From: Thiopontia sp964416755
GTDB lineage: Bacteria > Pseudomonadota > Gammaproteobacteria > GCF-002020875
Direction: 5' to 3'
DNA length: 25,012 nucleotides
NCBI GenBank assembly: GCA_964416755.1
Contig: CAYQFH010000032.1
Coordinates: 1-25,012 of the forward strand
Made by a program: the position numbers and the translations under genes. The notes beneath the pieces are model-generated. The model had not been told where the DNA came from. It did no database searches and saw only the letters and a program-made list of their open reading frames with translations. Of this stretch, positions 22,128 to 25,012 are shown piece by piece (positions within the stretch are counted from its first letter, which is position 1; each line of letters begins with the position of its first letter).

Positions 22128-22641
22128 AAACATCCAGAAGCTGGCCGACCGCTACGCCGCCACCCGCAACGTGCTGACCGAGAAAGTCCACCTGCTGCAG
22201 GGTGAGATGGAGGCGGTCAAACGCAGCAAACTCACCAGCATCAAAAAGGCACTGGCCAAGGCCGTTGAGGCGCACGACCAGCTGCATGCCGCCATTGAGG
22301 CCCATCCGGAACTGTTCAGCAAACCCAAGACGCATACCTTCACCGGGATCCGCGTCGGCTACATGAAGCAGAAGGGCAAGGTGACCATTCCCGATGAAGA
22401 GGACACCATCCGCCGGATCCGCGAACAGCTGCCCAAGGCGCAGGCCGAACTGCTGATCAGCGTCAAAGAGTCGGTGGCCAAGAGCGGTGTGGCCGACCTC
22501 ACCGCCAAAGACCTCAAGCGCCTCGGCATCACCGTCACCGCCGACAGTGACCAGGTCACCATCAAGCCGGTCGATGGCAGCGTCGACAAGCTGGTTAACG
22601 CACTGCTGAAAGAGGCCGAGCAGATTGGAGAGGCTACCTGA
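22117..22641 (+). CDS. gam: Gam-family DNA-end-binding protein (host nuclease inhibitor)
   Basis: A 174-residue protein of the Mu Gam family, Ku-like proteins that bind linear DNA ends and protect them from RecBCD. An N-terminal antiparallel coiled coil (about 1-65) is followed by HTFTGIRVGYMKQKGKVTIPDEEDTI, typical of the core, and by LRISV-like strand sequence and a helical end. It starts within the last codons of the HU gene (11-base overlap) and ends in TGATG with the next gene. Confidence 0.93.
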   Translation: MALENIQKLADRYAATRNVLTEKVHLLQGEMEAVKRSKLTSIKKALAKAVEAHDQLHAAIEAHPELFSKPKTHTFTGIRVGYMKQKGKVTIPDEEDTIRRIREQLPKAQAELLISVKESVAKSGVADLTAKDLKRLGITVTADSDQVTIKPVDGSVDKLVNALLKEAEQIGEAT

Positions 22642-22847
22642 TGAAAGCCGACAGCAGCGGAACCTACACCGAACAACAGCGGGCGCGCATGGGATGGAAA
22701 ACACTCAAAAGCAGACGCCAGTGCAGCAACTGCGACTCCGCCATACAGAGCCACCCCAATGGCATGAGTGTGCGCTGGAACTGTGGCATCGGTGAGTTTG
22801 AAACCCGCTCCACTGCAGTCTGCGAAAAGTGGAACGGTGAAATCTAG
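22641..22847 (+). CDS. Small Cys4 protein, possible zinc binder
   Basis: A 68-residue protein with Cys28, Cys31, Cys48 and Cys61 (CSNC, WNC, VCEKW), a pattern that could hold one zinc ion. RRQCSNCDSAIQSHPNG resembles a zinc-ribbon knuckle. It is translationally coupled to gam (TGATG) and is the last gene before the second intrinsic terminator. I do not recognise its family. Confidence 0.7.
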   Translation: MKADSSGTYTEQQRARMGWKTLKSRRQCSNCDSAIQSHPNGMSVRWNCGIGEFETRSTAVCEKWNGEI

Positions 22848-22889
22848 AGATCCCGCCAGACAACTCCTCCCATAGGGCTGGTGGGCACT

Positions 22890-22920
22890 GGGGGAGAGGA
22901 CAGCCCTCTCCCCCCTTTTT
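22890..22920 (+). terminator. Strong intrinsic terminator in the early operon
   Basis: GGGGGAGAGG-ACAGC-CCTCTCCCCC is a 10-base perfect stem followed by CTTTTT. It lies between the Cys4 gene and the coiled-coil gene. It probably ends the first early block and would need a promoter, antitermination or read-through for gemA and mor. Confidence 0.88.
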
Positions 22921-22934
22921 AACAGGAAAAAATC

Positions 22935-23270
22935 ATGGAAAAAGAGATCGAAAAACTACAGAAAAAAGAGCTGATCAAGCTGATCCAGCAGCAAGAGAAA
23001 GAGCTACAGGCCGCCCTGCTCGACAGCGCCAGCCTCAAGTCGGAGGTCAGAACACTACGACAGGAGGCCGATCAGCTCCACCGCATCAGCACCGACAAGA
23101 ATGCCATGCTGGATGACGTACAGCGCGCCGTAGAGACCGCCGTGGCAATCATGCACCCAGGGCATGAAGTTGCACCGGAGATCAGCCTCAATGGGAGAGA
23201 GCTGCAGCTGGCCGGTGAGACCGAGGGGCTGCGGCTACTGCGCCATATCTACCAGTTGGCTGCTGCTTAA
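22935..23270 (+). CDS. Coiled-coil phage protein of unknown function
   Basis: A 111-residue protein. Residues 1 to about 70 are a charged coiled coil (MEKEIEKLQKKELIKLIQQQ and onward). The C-terminus is a small globular segment ending LRLLRHIYQLAAA. An AACAGGAAAAAATC ribosome site precedes the ATG, just after the terminator. Not recognised. Probably oligomeric. Confidence 0.75.
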   Translation: MEKEIEKLQKKELIKLIQQQEKELQAALLDSASLKSEVRTLRQEADQLHRISTDKNAMLDDVQRAVETAVAIMHPGHEVAPEISLNGRELQLAGETEGLRLLRHIYQLAAA

Positions 23271-23302
23271 TCCATCACAACTCAAACCGCACCACCACAC
23301 CA

Positions 23303-23773
23303 ATGAACAGCAACAACAAAAAGCGCCTCATCACCCTGATTCAAGTGGGCCGCAACCAACTGGGTATGGACAGCGACACCTTCAGCCGCTTCAAGTGGAA
23401 CAACGTCAATAAAAACAGCCTGACCAAGTGCAACGAGCGTGAGCTGAATCTATTGCTCAATGCCCTCAAAGCCAAAGGCTTCATCCCCAAGCCAAAAAAG
23501 AGCAACCGTGGCCCACGTCACCCTTTCAAGCTGCCCAACGACAAAGCGGCACTGATCACCAAGATCCGCGCCCAACTGGCAGAGGGCAGCTATCCTGAAC
23601 TCTATGCCGAGCAGATCCTCGGCAACATGCGCCGTCGAGCGGGCAAGCCCGAAGGGCCGATACAGGGCAACTACGTCTCCAATCCACTGGCGATGGCCTC
23701 CATGGATGAACTACACAAGGTGATCGCCGCCCTCTACTACAACGCCCGTCGAAAGGGTCTGAAAACCCGATGA
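23303..23773 (+). CDS. gemA: GemA-family regulatory protein (Mu gp16-like)
   Basis: A 156-residue protein of the GemA/gp16 family (DUF1018). Typical parts are KKRLITLIQVGRNQLGMDSDTF, the middle GFIPKPKK, and the C-terminal block ELHKVIAALYYNARRKG. In Mu, GemA alters host gene expression and DNA supercoiling. The ATG has no ribosome site (the upstream bases are CACCACCACACCA), so initiation may be weak or helped by the preceding gene 32 bases away. It overlaps the next gene by 4 bases. Confidence 0.9.
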   Translation: MNSNNKKRLITLIQVGRNQLGMDSDTFSRFKWNNVNKNSLTKCNERELNLLLNALKAKGFIPKPKKSNRGPRHPFKLPNDKAALITKIRAQLAEGSYPELYAEQILGNMRRRAGKPEGPIQGNYVSNPLAMASMDELHKVIAALYYNARRKGLKTR

Positions 23774-24279
23774 AGCTCACCTGCCCCAACTGCCTCAGCT
23801 ATTTCGACATGGCCCAGGCTGTAGAAGACGACAGTGGCCGTCAGCTGATGGTGCTGCTGGGTCGCCAGGGTGAACTGTCACGGGATCTGGTGCCCTATCT
23901 TCGGCTCTTCAAACCCCGCACCCAGGCGCTTCGCTGGAGTCGTGCCCTGGCGTTGGCCACCGACATCGAGGCGATGCGTCAGCAGTACCATCCAGCAGAT
24001 CTAGCCCACGGTATGCGCCAAACCGTTGATGCCATGATGTCCAAGGGTAGCTTTACCCCTCTGAACAGTCACAACTACCTCAAGAAGATCCTCAAGGATC
24101 TGGGCAACAAGGGCCGGAGCACTACCTCTCAACCATCACCTGCACACTCTCCTGTTCAGCTACCACCACAGCCAGAGAGCGCAGACTGGATGCCGGAGAA
24201 CCCGGTCTCTCCGGAAGAGGCCGCAGCCAATTTAAAGCGCCTTCAATCGATGACCAAAGGGGCAATAAAAGATGTTTGA
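23770..24279 (+). CDS. Unknown Mu-like phage protein with an N-terminal CxxC
   Basis: A 169-residue protein. LTCPNCLSYFDMAQAVEDD at the start suggests one zinc-knuckle half. A helical region (about 28-110, with LVPYLRLFKPRTQALRW) is followed by a Pro/Ser-rich linker (about 115-140) and an acidic helical tail. It sits between gemA and mor, coupled to both (4- and 8-base overlaps). The family is common beside gemA in Mu-like phages. Function unknown; replication or regulation is possible. Confidence 0.75.
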   Translation: MKLTCPNCLSYFDMAQAVEDDSGRQLMVLLGRQGELSRDLVPYLRLFKPRTQALRWSRALALATDIEAMRQQYHPADLAHGMRQTVDAMMSKGSFTPLNSHNYLKKILKDLGNKGRSTTSQPSPAHSPVQLPPQPESADWMPENPVSPEEAAANLKRLQSMTKGAIKDV

Positions 24280-24682
24280 CTGCTCAAAAATCTCAATCGA
24301 AGATCTCCCACCCATCGCCCAGGAACTGGTCCACCTCATCGGGCTGGAGGCGACCATGAAAATCGTAGAGCACTGGGGCGGGATCGGCCTCTACTTCCCC
24401 CTCAAGTGGACGAGTGAGCACCCCACACTGCATACATTAGTCCAGTTGATTGGTCATGATAAAACCAGGTTACTGTGGGAGCAGTTCATGAACGACGAAA
24501 TCCAGATCCCGATGTGCAAGGCGGCACTGCGCGCCGTGCGTGATGGCCAGATCCGGGAGAGGCGCGCTGCAGGCACCACTATTGCCACACTGGCCCGCGA
24601 GAACAAGATGACCGAGACCCGTGTCTATCAGATCCTCAGAGAGAACCCGATTCGGGATGATCGGCAGATGGGGTTGTTTTAG
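24272..24682 (+). CDS. mor: Mor-family middle-gene activator
   Basis: A 136-residue transcription activator of the Mor/C family. The N-terminal dimerisation part (LPPIAQELVHLIGLEATMKIVEHWGG) is followed by a C-terminal HTH (RAAGTTIATLARENKMTETRVYQILRE). In Mu, Mor turns on the middle promoter for C and hence the late genes. It overlaps the preceding gene by 8 bases and closes the early operon, exactly as in Mu. Confidence 0.93.
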   Translation: MFDCSKISIEDLPPIAQELVHLIGLEATMKIVEHWGGIGLYFPLKWTSEHPTLHTLVQLIGHDKTRLLWEQFMNDEIQIPMCKAALRAVRDGQIRERRAAGTTIATLARENKMTETRVYQILRENPIRDDRQMGLF

Positions 24683-24718
24683 AATTGAGCCTCCTCTTTG
24701 TTCAGATCGGCAGTAGCT

Positions 24719-25012
24719 ATGTTGCAAAGGTTAAAAAAAATATTTAGCAGAGATTACGAACCACCGAATGATAGCAATCCAAAATCATCATCACCGCAAG
24801 GTAAATTTGATACTAAATCTAGCCAAACACTAGCCATACCGAATACTGATACAACGCTCCATATTGAGGTCGGTACTCGCAAAATAACCGATCAAGAAAA
24901 ACATCGCCGAGAACTCGGCAAACTGGCAACTCAGCTAAAAGGTAAAAACTGGGATCAATCAATTGAATGCCTCAGAGAAGCACGTACTTTAATGCCGTTA
25001 CCAAAGGAAAGT
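24719..25012 (+). CDS. AT-rich unrecognised gene after mor (C-terminus beyond window)
   Basis: An open frame of 98 codons runs off the window edge, starting MLQRLKKIFSRDYEPP. A short amphipathic basic N-terminus is followed by a polar, Ser/Asn-rich, probably disordered stretch (about 15-50). A helical part follows (KITDQEKHRRELGKLATQLK, then WDQSIECLREARTLMP), which resembles one TPR-like helical pair. Base composition is clearly more AT-rich than the phage genes to its left, with AAA/AAT codons frequent. The short 24683-24718 gap shows no clear ribosome site. It occupies the place where lysis genes often begin, so it may be an acquired cargo gene. Confidence 0.6.
   Translation, partial: MLQRLKKIFSRDYEPPNDSNPKSSSPQGKFDTKSSQTLAIPNTDTTLHIEVGTRKITDQEKHRRELGKLATQLKGKNWDQSIECLREARTLMPLPKES

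Larger units (their letters stand above)
14690..25012. mobile_element. Mu-like transposable prophage, left part (right end beyond window)
   Basis: A leftward repressor module and a rightward early operon in Mu order: Ner, MuA-like transposase, MuB-like ATPase, HU, Gam, GemA and Mor. The left boundary at 14690 is proposed from a TGTAATACG terminus, Mu-like end repeats and interruption of the recombinase remnant. All early genes are open, so the element may be intact. The lysis, head and tail genes expected after mor lie outside the window. Confidence 0.92.

Noticed and set aside
22114..22704. Minus-strand 196-residue frame
   Set aside because: Antisense shadow of gam, which is recognisable along its whole length.
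1..25012. CRISPR array, tRNA or rRNA genes
   Set aside because: No regularly spaced repeats, cloverleaf-like segments or conserved rRNA stretches were seen on reading either strand.

Overview
The window looks like chromosomal DNA of a free-living or symbiotic gammaproteobacterium. Metal-efflux, ammonium-uptake and c-type cytochrome genes of proteobacterial type sit next to a Mu-like transposable prophage. The gene content fits environmental (for example sulfur-oxidising, Chromatiales-like) lineages, but no gene here fixes the taxon. I see no tRNA, rRNA or CRISPR array. No gene-free stretch exceeds about 230 bases.

Host part, 1 to about 14,690. (i) 1-3481, minus strand: a tightly packed metal-response operon, read from high to low coordinates. 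It encodes a CopZ-like metallochaperone, an OmpR-type regulator, a histidine kinase with a Met/His-rich sensor loop, a small class II-like cytochrome c, and a DmeF-type cation diffusion exporter cut off by the window edge. (ii) 3710-8476: ornithine cyclodeaminase (plus strand) converges on arginase and a bifunctional PutA (minus strand). Together they encode arginine to ornithine to proline to glutamate. (iii) 8633-10838, minus: a lipoprotein cytochrome c, then glnK-amt for ammonium uptake. The glnK upstream region has a good sigma-54 promoter and two NtrC-like sites. (iv) 11068-12206, plus: an MscS-type channel preceded by an apparent 15-codon upstream reading frame coupled to it. (v) 12248-14160: an exported acetolactate-decarboxylase-like protein and a class II-like cytochrome c, divergent from a Crp/Fnr regulator with an FNR-like palindrome at its start. 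(vi) 14162-14689: an N-terminally truncated tyrosine recombinase.

Mu-like prophage, from about 14,690 to beyond the right edge. Its proposed left end reads TGTAATACGTCACATGAA. It interrupts the recombinase remnant and resembles the Mu end in sequence and in the spacing of three repeats. Leftward genes encode a repressor, a 57-residue polar protein and a two-TM SLATT-like membrane protein. Across an operator region with tandem repeats, the rightward early operon runs: Ner, a 28-residue bridging ORF, an HTH protein, a MuA-like DD35E transposase, an intrinsic terminator, a MuB-like ATPase, several small DNA-binding or unknown proteins, HU, Gam, a Cys4 protein, a second terminator, a coiled-coil protein, GemA, an unknown protein and Mor. 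An AT-rich unrecognised gene begins right after mor and runs off the window. Transposition, replication and middle-gene control are all present and intact-looking, so the phage may be functional. Its right half is outside this window.

The likeliest places for new biology are the SLATT/57-residue lysogenic module, the AT-rich cargo gene after mor, and the terminator that separates the transposase from its ATPase. On the host side they are the exported decarboxylase/cytochrome/regulator locus and the leader features around glnK and mscS.
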